Below, one piece after another: positions 27,166-39,412 of a stretch of 64,000 nucleotides of DNA; the stretch's first letter is position 1; every line of letters begins with the position of its first letter. Source of the DNA: Trochalopteron elliotii. Lineage: Eukaryota; Chordata; Aves; Passeriformes; Leiothrichidae. The notes under the pieces were generated by a model, which made no database searches, was not told the origin of the DNA, and saw only the letters and a list, made by a program, of their open reading frames with translations. The position numbers were made by a program, and so were the translations under genes. The stretch lies in the NCBI GenBank assembly GCA_024734555.1, contig JANPWX010000455.1:248001-312000 (forward strand). The letters run 5' to 3'.

Positions 27166-27303
27166 CCAGACTAATTTGGGTTGGAAGAATCTTGAAATCC
27201 ATCTCATTCCACTCCCTGCCATGGGCAGGGACACCTTCCACTGTCCCAGGTTTCTCCAAGCCCCAATGTCCAACCTGGCCTTGGACACTCCCAGGGATGG
27301 GTG
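27166..27303 (-). mobile_element. CR1 LINE 3' tail
   Basis: The plus strand reads actaatttgggttggaagaa, then catgggcagggacaccttcc, then ccaatgtccaacctggcctt and ggacactcccagggatggg. This is the antisense of the common CR1 3' end. Confidence 0.9.
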
Positions 27304-30300
27304 AATCAGGTTGGGAATCTAAAGAAACGATTTCTGCTTACCCACATTGGTGTAAATGCAGTGTCACTTGGTAATCTCTAATCCAAGTTTAATTTGCTGG
27401 CAGCAGAGGAATTTCAGGAATATCTGAGCATGGCTTTTACCAGGAGGTTGAGCTCTGTGTGGGTAAAACACTGATGAAAATGAATTTGAATGAAATCATT
27501 GTCTATGCTAGTTAGGAAATGCCATTTTTCCATTGGATATTTTAAGCCTGTCACATATTTTCAGCTTCTGTCACCATCTACTTTCCCTTCTCTTGTCCAT
27601 GTACAGTTGTGGATTTTTTCCTCTAACTTCAGCTCGTTATTTTCACGGAATTTGGGACATCTCCCCAAAGTGTGGATTTCAGCAGTGAGTGACAGTGATC
27701 CAGCCAGATTTCCTCATCTCTTTTATCACACTGTGGCAGGAGGCTGACCTTTATGAGAAACACCAAAACAGACATGAACTTCAATCAGAAAACAAGTGGA
27801 TTCACACCAATGCCTTTCCACTACTTAACCTTTAAAAACTGGCATCAGATACCTTTGCTGTGGGTCTCAAAAAGTCCAGCTTTGGAGCTTTTTTTTACCT
27901 TTTATTTTGTAACCAGGCTCTGGGTGAATTTAGACAGCAACCCTAAGCCTGAGGGGGAAGTGTAAAAGCACGGACAAATTGTATGAATTGTGGTGGCATC
28001 ACCTCCTGCTGCAGGATAAAGCTCTGTGCACACCTTCCAAGCCTCCAGCCAGAGCCCAGGGAAGCTCTGCTCCTTCTCACTCTCTGAGGACACAACTTTT
28101 CAAAGCCTTTTTCCTCTCCTGCTGCAGCAGCTGCACACTTGGAGAAAGATCAGTGATTTTTACAGTTGATTTCATGGGTGTTTTTAGGACCACTTTTGTG
28201 TTATCATAGAGACAAACAGGTTTTTTGGCTCTTTCCAGTCTTCAATAAACAGCTATGAATACTTTTGGCTTCAGGTGATTAACTTCTAGAAGTTTTAGTT
28301 GATTTTTTTTTTCTGATATCTCCTTAATATTCCAAGTTTCAATCATATCTATACACTTAACCTGAAGTGTTTACTGTGATCTTTAATTCCTTTTTGAAGG
28401 TTGTTAAACTTCAGATGACATTTTTGTGTTTCACTGTAATGTTGTAAGACTTTTTGGCAGAAAAATTGGCATTCAGTGAAGCCATCAGAGTGAATGCAAT
28501 CTTGTCACTAAATAACCATTCTCTGCCATCTTCCATTGATCAAATCAACATTTTGCAGCATCCATAGTCACTTTGTAGCTGGGTGAGACTTACAAATCCA
28601 CCAAATCCACACTGGGATTTGCAGGACAATTTGTTGATCACTTTTGTGGTTTTTCTGTCCTCTTAACCTGACAAGAGACTCAATTTGATTTTCATGGAGA
28701 TTACAGTTGTCATTAAAATTTTAAACATTGCTCACATGCTCACGATCTTCTCTTTGGGCAGACAAAGGGTATTTTTATACATTTCACAAATTTCAGAGGG
28801 GCCGTATTGACTCAGCAATTTTTGGTGCAACATTTCAACTTAATATGCAAATGAGTGTTTTCATCAGTAAAAAATAACAATAATTGGATTTTTTTTTTTG
28901 ACAGCTTGTAAAAGAACTCCAGGCAGTGAACACAAAGGTACTTTAGAGGTGCATGTTTTTGATACTTAATCTGCCTTTTCAGGTGTTTGAGTGCCCTTGT
29001 TCACCTGCTGGGGTGTCACACTCAGAGATGTTAAATCCACCTTCCCCTCGTTGGCTTTTGGTGATTTCCACAGGCTGGATTAACCAATATACCACAGTTT
29101 TCTGCTCTTTATTCAACTGATCTTTAGACCAGACCCCTTTCAAGCACTTGCCTCTCCCAGGGGAAGGTCCAGCCTTCATCAGGGAAGGTCCCTGGAGCAT
29201 GGCTGGAGTGCCAGCATCCCACCTGGAGAGAACACTTGGATTTTCACATCACAACAGCACTTTTGAAACTGTTTTTTTTTTCCACCAAAACACTACAAAA
29301 GAGCATTGCCCTATTCTGAAATACTGGTGGTGTTTAGGGAAAACAGTAACAATTCCCACCCATTATGATGCTAAGTAATCTCAACCACCTGATAGTTTAA
29401 TTATTCTAGTCATTAAGTCTCTCCCTTAATTTGCAGCAGCTGCTTTCCAAAATTCAATGCATCACTTATGTCAACAGCACAATCATTCTTATTAACTTTG
29501 CTGTCCCAAAAGCAACAAAAAAGAGCATTCAGAGTAAACTGTCATTTAAAGATTAAATATTCATCCAGCCTTATTGTCAGCAAGTAAAAATATGAAAAAT
29601 GGAATTGCTTTTTGTGGTTTAGATGGGGCAGAAATTCAATACCTGGGTTAATAAGGAGCAATGGCAGCACAATCTCACTTAACCAGACCAGGGGGATTTA
29701 AATCTGAGATTTTACCACAAGGATCTGGGTCTGGTTCCATGGCCTCAGAGTGTAAGAAGTGTTAAAATCACATCTCTATTTATCACAGTTTTGTGAGCCC
29801 TGGAACTCACACATGAATGGAATCATTAATTTGGGTTGGCCGAGCTCTGGCTCAGCCCAGGGATCATCTCCTGACTCCAAGGTTGTCCTCACAAGCAGAA
29901 CAGGTGAATTTACAGAGTAACTGGGAGAGGAGTGGGAATTGAAGGAGAAAACAGATTCTGTTCCTATGATCTACCCTGTATCAGCCTTATTTTTCTATAT
30001 TTGGCTAATGAAGGGCAGCTGGAGCCACTGTAATGAACATAATGATTTCTGGGAACATTCAAACCCCAGTGATGGTGCTGAAGGACCAAGACAATCCATC
30101 AACAGCTCCACCAGAGAGACATAAACCGTTTAAATCTCCTTTTTCAGTTCAATTCTAAATGGCTTTGCTACTGCTGGTTGCTCTATGGTCATTTTAAAAT
30201 ACTAAAACAAATTTCTTGAGTGTTAGAACTTTGAGAGTTGTTCTTCAGAGATATTTATCTGCTTTTACTTGCACACTTTCTGGGACTTTTGCCCTAAAAA

Positions 30301-32024
30301 GGTCATCAAGGACCAGTTTGATGACTCTGAGTCTCTGTAAATCTGAGCACTGATGGTCCTGATACCAAGAGCACCCTCAGTCAATGCACCCTCAACACTG
30401 TGTGCAGAACATGCCTGATTTGGAGAAAATCCTGCATTTTAAAATCAGTTTCTCCCCAATGAAAGTGTCCACAGAAATTAATTGCTAATTTCCATCTCAG
30501 CTTCAGAAGTAATGTATTACTCTTAAAGCAGTGTGAGTCTCCAGAGGGTGCTTTTCAGATTATCACAGTCTTTAGATGTATTATTAAGACCTTGACTGCT
30601 GCATGATTGATTTAATAGAAATATAAATAAATAAAGCTTCCCTAGAACTCATCCCTGTCTTCTGCGGGGAACTTGATAGATTTTTGGGAAATGAGACCAG
30701 CAAAAGTGTGAGGTTGGGGTGGGAGAAACAGAACCTCTGTTACAGAGGGAAAACTGAAGGATGGAAAAGAAGATTCCAGTTAAAATCTTCTACTCCCCTA
30801 TTTTTCCTGAATAAATTTGCTTTTTCCTGAATTTTCAAATACTCCTTGTTCCTGAAGCAGCCACTGAGATGAACAACAAAGGACATCTTGAGTGGTGGCA
30901 GTTCAAGGTTGCCAGTCCAAGCCAGAGAGTTCAGAAGCAGATGGTGGCAAATTATATTTCAGCAAACACTGATAAGGAATTTATCATAGAACAGAAAATT
31001 ACTCTGAAATTTGGGATCTGGCAGAAAGCTGAGTGGGTATTTTTCACACCAAAGGACCTCAAAGCTGATAAAAGGGTAGGAAATGGGATGGTCAGAGCAG
31101 CATTCCTTCAATGAGTTTGTGACTTGACAATCAACTGTTGATTGAAATGTTGAGGATGTTGAAATCACCCATTTCCAATTTAAAATAAAATAAATGCCTG
31201 TTGTTAGAAAGAAAAAATATAAACTATGGAGGGGGAGGAAGGAGCAAATCAGGGTGTTAAAAATGAAGTAGAAATGAATCTCTGTGACCCACACCACCAG
31301 TGGGGTGTGTGTTGGTGTGAGCACACAAGAAATGAGGAGGGCAGGCAGCCCTCAGGGGGCACCAGCCCTGCAGAGCTGCCAATTGTTCCACATTAGAATC
31401 CCCAAATTGTACAAATGCAGCCTTAATATAGCAACAGTCAGAGCACTGTGGGAGTCCCCAGTGTTTATCAGCTTCCCTGATTGCCTCTCCTCGAATTTCA
31501 GTGAGCCGAAGAACTCAGGATGTGAAACAGTGGTTATGACATCCCTCCCACCATCCAAAAAAAAAAGAAAAGAAGGAAAAAGAAAACAAGCAAAACAAAA
31601 GCCCCACCTTGCTGATGAAACCCCAGAGTCTCCTGTGACTTGTGTATCTGAAAATGCTACCTTGAAATACACCTTGCTACCATATTCTTTTGGGAACTTG
31701 GCCACAGTGCATGCCAGGTTATGAGCAGACTTTAGAGAGGAAACAACAGATTCTCATCAGCTTAAAGCCACGATAAAACTGCCCAGGCCTTTGTCACTGC
31801 ATTTGAGAGACTTCCTTATCAGTATCCCAAAGCTTCCAAGAGTTGCTCTTTATCTGATTCCCACTGGGAAGGTGGGAGGATTTTCTACATCAAAGTTCAT
31901 GGCCCACCCACACCTGGATGTTTATAAAATGTCCAGCACATTGTGAGTGCTGCTGGAAACAAACTACTAATAAAAATGTAATTTGAGCTGCCTTCTTAAA
32001 TTTATAGAGCCTTTCACGTAACAG

Positions 32025-32548
32025 TATTGTTCAGGCTGGAAAGGCCCTCTAAAATCTCTGAGTCCAACCATTCCTCCTGCCAAGGCCGTGTCCCCAAGTG
32101 CCACATCTACAGAGCTTTTAAATCCCTCCAGGGATGGGGACACCACCACTGCCCTGGGCAGCTGTGCCAGGCCAGGACAAACCTTTCCATGAAGAAATCT
32201 GTCCCAATATCCCCCCTGAGCCTCCCCTGGCCCAGCCTGAGGCCATTCCCTCTCCTCCTGTCCCTGTTCCCTGGGAGAGTCCGATCCCCCCGGCTGTCCC
32301 CTCCTGGCAGGGACTTGTGCAGAGCCACAAGGTCCCCCCTGAGCCTCCTTTTCTCCAGGCTCAGCCCCTTTCCCAGCTCCCTCAGGAATTCTCCAGCCCC
32401 TTCCCAGCTCCATTCCCTTCCCTGGACACCCTCCAGCCCCTCCATATCCTTCTTGTCATGAAGGACCCAGAACTGGGCACAGGATTTGAGGTTCCTCAGC
32501 AGTGCCAGCACAGGGGACAGGCACTGTCCTGGTCCTGTGGCCACAGCA
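32025..32548 (-). mobile_element. CR1 LINE 3' fragment (about 520 bp)
   Basis: This is antisense CR1 on the plus strand. It runs from gttcaggctggaaaggccct through cagggatggggacaccacc, gggcagctgtgccaggcc, cctttccatgaagaaatct and ccagcctgaggccattcc to cagaactgggcacaggattt and gtgccagcacaggggacag. It is one of the longest CR1 copies in the window. Several open frames of 121-148 codons on both strands here come from the GC-rich repeat. Confidence 0.92.
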
Positions 32549-34699
32549 GGGACAATAAATACATTTTTTTAATGGTTTAATGCCTCAGTGCTCTGTCCAG
32601 AGAGCCACTGGTTAGCACTGAGGCTGTTCCTGTGGCACTGCTGCTGAGGAAGGCTCTGTGCACACATGAATTATTGATGATAACAACTCTGATAACCTCC
32701 TGAAGATCAGGCATTGCCACCAGCCCGAGGTGCTCCCTACAAAGTGCCCCTTGGCATTTCAGCCACCATTTGTCACATCAGTTCTCTCTAACCCACAGTG
32801 CTGGTGCCCCTCTGGCCCAAAATACTTGAAATATCTTCAATGATTCAGCAGCTCTGTAAACCCTTCAAACAGGCAGGGGGTAATTTGTAAGCAAACAGAC
32901 CTAAATCCAATCAGCTGCTCACAACAAATGATTTGAACATCTCTGTGTGTGCAGTTAAAGCAGATCATCTTAATGTGAAAATGATGGCAAGTATGGAATC
33001 ACTTTAATGGGATGATTAAGAGCTGTGGGCTCCTGGGGAAAGCAGTGTAGCAGTGTGTGTGTGTGCACCTGCATCCATTAAAAGGAGCCAAATATAGGGA
33101 ATAACAAGCTGTAACTTGCCAGCCCATCGTCTGTGGGGCATGGGAAGAGCTGGTGGGACCTGGGGTGGACAGGGAAAAGAGAAAATAGAGTGTAAGACAG
33201 CCTGGGATGGGGTAATGAAGCTCACATGGGGCCACACAGGATGTTTGCCTCCCTCCTAAAATCAGTGGAGGTTTTGGAACACACATGGAATCTGGGTCAT
33301 GGAGGAAGAAAAAGTAAAATTAGAAAGGCACAGGTAGTATCTGTGTCACCTAATCAACTCAATCTACTCTGCTCATTTTTAGCAAAACAAGAGTATGCCT
33401 CAGACCCTGGGAAGAAGTCTGTGAATGCTGGCCAAAAAACAGAGAAGAAAACAATCCAAAGTAACTACAAGTTCTTCTGAGATGATCTCACTGCCCATGT
33501 ATATTCATTGTTTGCTGCTAGGCAGAAATATTCTTTCAGTCCTCCTGACGTGGAAGAAGTGGAAATTATAATTACAAAATACTAATATCTTCTATAAAAT
33601 TAATTGACCAATTTTTAACAGCTAATAGATTTTATTGCCATTGTTGTATTCCTTTGGAGGAATATGCTTGTAAAGCCCTTACATATTTATAGGTGCCACA
33701 AATATAGCAGTACATAAATATGAAAAAATGCATAGATATATATTCCCTTCCTTTTCTTTCTTTCACATTGCAAAGAAGGGACAAAGCATGAGAGAAAAAA
33801 ATATCTGTAACAAAGCAACCCAGGCTGCAGTAGCCGTGTTAAGGCTACCAAGGTCACAAGGGATGATGTTTTATGTGACAAATATCAGCACTAATGTGAG
33901 TTTATTGACAAGCACAATGGCAGAGATGGCCAGGAGAGTGAGGTACAGGCCCTGCAGCACACAGAAACTGATAAAAGTGATTTCTCAGCTAATAAAGGAT
34001 GCTGGGATGTCCCTCCTGGATTGGGTGTATGTCCTTGAATTATCAGGCAGCACTTCTTTACATGGAACATCTACCTGCTGCTAAACACACCATTATTTAG
34101 GGAATGGTGTGAGTTCATCATCATCTACATTTTTCTTTAGATTCAGATACCATCTGCTGCTCTGTTTGCTTTTGCCTAATGTCACAGTCATAAGCATGTA
34201 ATTACCATACTCCTACTCATTTTTTTTCATGTTCTTATTCATTTCAAGCTTAATTTCAGTCAGTTTTTTTTCCTTAGCTTTCTTAAACCCTGCAATTATT
34301 AGAAGACAGTTAATGGGATCAACAGCAATGTTTCATGCTGCAAGGATAAATTTTGAAATGGATTAAATGAGGACAGATGACAAAGCACTGAAAGCAATCT
34401 TTAGATCAGAAGAAATGGAAGGAAAAAGTAGCTTTGTAAAAATTAAGAGATGATGACTTTGTATGTATTAAAAAGTCTAAATCTTGGGGGTTTTCCTCAT
34501 AGTGGTAAAACAAGAATTTGCAACCCTGAGAAAGTGTAGGCCTTTGTAAAAAGTAATGGAGGAAAGTGCAACCCTGGCTCTACTCTTCTGTCCAAGCTCA
34601 GAAAAAAACTCAACATGGATCAGTTCTGACCCTCAGAGTCCTGCCAGGTTTGCTGTTTGTTTCTGGGTTATTCTGTAGCTGAAGGGGGGATTATAAAAA

Positions 34700-34995
34700 C
34701 GAGGGAGAGGGACATTGCATGCAGGCAACTGGTGACAGGACAGGGGGCAATGGTTTTTTACTGACACAACCCCCACAGGGAACAATTCCTTCCCAATATC
34801 CCATCCAGCCCTGCCCTCTGGCAGTGGAAGCCATTCCCTGTGTCCTGTCCCTCCATCCCTTGTCCCCAGTCCCTCTCCAGCTCTCCTGGAGCCCCTTCAG
34901 GCCCTGGAAGGGTCTCTGAGCTCTCCTTGGAGCCTTCTCCTCTCCAGGTGAGCACCCCCAGCTCTCCCAGCCTGTCCCAGAGCAGAATGACTCCA
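34700..34995 (-). mobile_element. CR1 LINE fragment with a short opposite-strand start
   Basis: From about 34757 to 34995 the plus strand is antisense CR1 (gggaacaattccttcccaat, ccattccctgtgtcctgtc, cctctccaggtgagcacccc). Just before it, about 34700-34750, the sequence reads as sense CR1 (gtgacaggacagggggcaatgg). The two pieces face each other as in an inverted or twin-primed insertion, or two independent insertions. Confidence 0.8.
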
Positions 34996-35294
34996 TCCCT
35001 CTAATCAAAATGTTTTTTTCCCTGATGTTTGCACAGCATATCCCAGCACACCCATTGCAGAAGGATCTGTGCAACCACACAAGGGGCTGGAATATCAGTT
35101 TAGCTCAGCTGCTTGTCATCAAATGTCCCAGAAGCCACCAAATGGCTCCCAAACTTTTCCTTTCAGAGGCCTCTTGGGTCCCTGGTGCTGCACTGAGATT
35201 TGCTGTGCTGCTCCAGTGTCAGGGCCCAGAGTGGCTCAGGGACAAACCTGAGCTCTTCATTTTGTCCTGGGGCTCCTGCAGCTCTGGCTGGGCT

Positions 35295-35735
35295 CCTCTT
35301 GTTCCTAGGGGGAATGGCTGAGGGAGCTGGGGCTGTTTAGCCTGGAGAAGAGGAGACTCAGAGGTGACCTTATCACTCTCTACAACTCCTTGAAAGGTGG
35401 CTGTGCTCAGGTGGGGGTTGGTCTCTTTCTCCAGGCAGCAGCTCCCAGAACAAGAGAACATAGCCTCAGGCTGCACCAAGAGAAATATAGGTTGGATATT
35501 AGGAAAAAGTTTTTTACAGAAAGGGTAATGAAGTATTGGAATGGTCTACCTGGGGAGGTGATGGAGTCACCATCTCTGGATGTGTTTAAGAAAAGACTGG
35601 ATGTGGCACTTGGTGCCATGGTTCAGTTGAGGTTAGGATTGGGTTGGACTTGATGATCCTGGAGGTCTCTTCCAGCCTAATGATTCTGATTCTGATTCTG
35701 ATTCTGATTCTGATTCTGATTCTGATTCTGATTCT
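35295..35735 (+). mobile_element. CR1 LINE 3' end with hexamer tail
   Basis: The sense strand reads gaatggctgagggagctggg, agcctggagaagaggagact, ccaagagaaatataggttgg, acctggggaggtgatggag and ttggacttgatgatcctgga. It ends in the (TGATTC)n tail at 35681-35734. The complete 3' end and tail make this one of the better preserved CR1 copies in the window. It is 5'-truncated. Confidence 0.93.
35681..35734 (+). repeat. (TGATTC)9 hexamer microsatellite
   Basis: Nine perfect copies of tgattc follow directly on the CR1 3' end. CR1 copies in birds normally end in a few copies of an ATTCTATG-like octamer; here a hexamer variant has expanded without interruption, so the locus is likely length-polymorphic. 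Confidence 0.95.
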
Positions 35736-36777
35736 CTTCTACACTGCAGGCGCTACTAAGTACAAAGGATTCAAATAAATGTTTGCATTGTTTGAGGTGC
35801 CTTGCCATGCCAGGAACATGCCAATGTCTTGCTGCTTTCCTCCCAAAGCCAGCAGAAGTTGCCACGAGGCTTTTAACTTGGTTCTAGCATGATGGTGGCA
35901 AAAGAAAAAAAGTTAAATAATGATATGGATGGCAAGTCCTTTGAAACGACACTTCCTCGCATTTTCCAGGGTAATTATTCTGTCTCCACTAAATCTCCAG
36001 GAGAAACTTTCCAGGAATTAATATTCCTTTGCCTTTGTGCTGTGAAAGACAATATTTAGGTCCTTCCTAAGGGATGAGGAAGAAAAGGTTGTAATGGAGA
36101 CCAGAGAAAAATAAAACCTCCCACAGATTCAGAGAGGGAACAGCGTCCCAGAATCACTCAGATGATTTTAGCAGCTTCCCTTTGCCTGTTTGTTTGAGCC
36201 TGGAGCCCAGGATGGAACTGAGATTCTAAGAAATGCCTTTCCCCCTGTGTGAGAACACAATTGTTGTGCTGAGGTTTGCACAGCCAGCTTCTCCTTTCAA
36301 AGATAACAGTGAAACATTTGCATTTGGAGCCCGATTTTGTGCCTTGCTCTCAGTACAAATTAAAGGTGGCTACAGGCAGAACGTGAATAAATGATTGAGC
36401 TCACCCAGCCCTGCCAGCCTTTGTGAGAGCAGGGTGTTAATGTGTGGAGACTCGTGTTAATGTGTGCCCGGCAGGGAGGTGGGGCATGTACAGAGAAAAG
36501 TGGGGAAAATAGTTATTTAAAATAAAGGGGGGAAGTGGGAATACAAGATGCAGGGCAAAGTAATCGTGTTGGTTAAATCAGAAATTATTTGCTGTCTGAG
36601 GATTTTCAGCTCTTCTGGGATCTCTTCTGCTTTTCTACAATGGAGATTTAACACCTGCATGGGAAGCAAAAGAGCCCTTAAGAGGCCTAATCTGTGCACT
36701 GGAGTGGAATTTAGTCTTCAGCTCAAATCTCTGTCTGGAGATCCCAGGGAGAAGCCTGGAAATGCTGCTGATTCCAG

Positions 36778-36868
36778 TGAGTGGAAGGTGTCTGCCCCTG
36801 GCAGGGGGTGTGGAATGAGATGACCCTTAAGGTTCACTCCAATCCAAACTACTCTGTGATTCTCTGTT
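36778..36868 (+). mobile_element. CR1 LINE 3' tail (short)
   Basis: A run of about 90 bp reads agtggaaggtgtctgcccct, ggcagggggtgtggaatgag and ccaatccaaactactctgtg, then attctctg. This is the CR1 3' end in sense orientation. Confidence 0.82.
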
Positions 36869-39099
36869 GTTAATAAAATTCATTATTAATTATTCAAGTA
36901 TTAATTCCTGTAAATCATTTGGAGACCAAGAATTTGGATCTCACCTGGACAGTGTGAAAGACTTTGCTCTGTGAGGAGCAGAAGTTTTGCCCTGTGCAGG
37001 GTTTGCCACTTGGGTGATGTTGAGGAAGAGTTTTCAACCCCAGATCTTTCTGTGGGAACTCTGAATGGGAAAGGATGTTCAGGGAGAGGAAAAGGAAGCT
37101 CCTCAACCCTGATTTCACACCAGCCCTGAAACCTGCCCAGGATGTCAGGGAATAACTAAACTAAAGCAGAATCACTAAGTACTAAGGCTAAACATATATT
37201 TAAGACTAGACATAAGCATTGTGTGTTCAGATTCTCCAGTTATTCCACTCGTGTTGCTCATATTGGGATGAAGCAATATTCCATTGCAATAGACTTTGTA
37301 GCTGTTTTCCAAAAAATGTGAGGGACTGACCTGGTCATGTCATTGCAATGACACCACAGGCTTGACTTTTGCAACAAAGAAATGAAACAGACCTTTTAAA
37401 ACATTAATTTTATATGAAAAAATAGCTCATGCCAAGTCATTTATCATAATCATATTTCATTAACAGCAAAGTTAACAAAATCACAATATACAGATTTAGG
37501 ATGTATTCATTTATATATGTCACTTTGTATTTACCATTAACTCTATGTAATAAAAATATATTACAACATTTGATATGTATCCACAAAGCACAAGCCATTG
37601 TAAACAGAACAGACAGCACAGGCCCCATTATTCAAAATCTGAACTCAGGACTAATATTTATTTTGTTGTCTTCCTTTAAACTGTAGACACGGAGGATTTT
37701 ACGTGTCTGCCTTTGCATTAATGGATTTGTTTCCCTGGAATATCTCTTAGGAGACTCTCAGAGTTTAGCTTACCTGGGACCCTAAAATCCATGTTAACTC
37801 ATGGCACTCTTAAGTGTGTTGTCATTACAAAGAGGTCTGTGCATCCCTTTATCCATGCAATTTAGAATTTATATTCCCATTTTCCCCCAAAATAAATAGC
37901 CCCTGGAATTACACCCCACTGTTATACAAAAAAGTTAAATGCAATAAATTATAGTGGAATATTTATAATAATATAATCAAACATGCCCTATCTACAGCAG
38001 CTATTAATATTATTTCATAACTGTCTTCCTTCAGACTGGCTCTAGGTGCTTTTAGAAATAGGAAACCATCTATTTTCAATATTTGCAAAACAAAATAAAT
38101 ACTTTAAATACACAGACTGAACTTCTTATACCTCTCATGATATGAATCATCCTTACCCAAGCAACCCTGCTGTCAAGGAGTTGTAAAACCTAAAATCAAA
38201 TAATCTTCTAATAGTCTAATCTAGGGACAAATGTTTATATCCAACTGTATTTGGAAGGATTGGTAATAGGTTACATTCCCGCAAGAATTCAGAAGGGAAC
38301 GATTGGTGATTGCCAAATACATGGAAATTTTCATCCTAAAATAATCCTTAAAAATAAAAACACCGTGAAAAAAAAAAATCCAAGGATTAGAAAAATGCCG
38401 TGTATAAATAAAGTTAATCAAGGCACCTCTTAGTTACCTATTTCTATTTTCCAAGGCAATATGTGATAATAGTTTTCAAATGTCTGATCTGGGAAGCCCT
38501 ATGGTTTCTGCTATAAAAAGACCCATTCTTTAGTCTGGCTGATGCAGGTAGCTTTATTTTATTTGAATGAGAGAACTTGTCCCCAGCCTTGTCACATGTT
38601 TGCTGTGTGACCCTGAGGGCACTGAGCATTTTACTGACTTTTTCCTCACAAAAGCCACTCGATTAATGAGATTTCTTCCTTTGTTTGGGGTTTTTTCCCC
38701 CTCTGTTGGTTATCGGTCCCATTAGCAAAACAGGAGGAGAATTTACCTGTCTGTGCACAAGGGTGTGGTGGTCAGGAGGTGAATTAAAACACTTTGGCAT
38801 CTGAGGGGGCTTTTTATAATTTTTTTTCAAGAGCTCAGAGTAACAGGAGTGTAACACAGAGCAGGACAGTGGGATGGGCAGACAGGGGAAGGCTGCAGCC
38901 AGTTCTGCACCATGGACCTGCTGCATTCCCACTAATACCTCACTGGGATGCTCTGGCAGTTCATTAAAAACCACTGGATCCAAATCCCAGGGGAATGGGG
39001 ACTTCTGATTTTTTGCTCTTTGCATGACTTTTTAAAAAAGGTTTGTTTTAAAGCTCTAATTGTTGGACTACAGTGACTAGAAAACAGTTTCCTAATGCC

Positions 39100-39412
39100 A
39101 GAAAGATGGGAGAGGAACTTTGGACGAGAGCAGGGGGTGACAGGACAAGGGGAAATGGATTCAAACTGACAGAGATTTAGATGGGGTTTTGGGAAGGAAT
39201 TGTTCCCTTTGAGGGTGGGAAGGCCCTGGCACAGGGTGCCCAGAGAAGCTGTGGCTGCCCCTGGATCCCTGGAATGTCCAAGGCCAGGTTGGACATTGGG
39301 GTTTGGAGCAGCCTGGGACAGTGGAAGGTGTCCCTGCCCATGGCTGGGGGTGGCACTGGATGGGATTTAAGCTCCCTTCCAACCCAAAACCCCTCTATGA
39401 TTCCATGACTCA
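39100..39412 (+). mobile_element. CR1 LINE 3' fragment
   Basis: Sense CR1: gatgggagaggaactttgga, gacaggacaaggggaaatgg, gggaaggaattgttcccttt, tggcacagggtgcccagaga, cagcctgggacagtggaagg, ending in ctctatgattccatgactc. It is very close to the copy at 3075-3592 over their shared part. Confidence 0.92.

Noticed and set aside
32027..32580. Several open frames of 121-148 codons on both strands
   Set aside because: All lie in one antisense CR1 3' fragment whose GC-rich sequence lacks stops. This part of CR1 is mostly noncoding 3' sequence.
35677..35865. Asn-Gln repeat protein on the minus strand
   Set aside because: The NQ repeat is a translation of the (TGATTC)9 microsatellite, not a gene.
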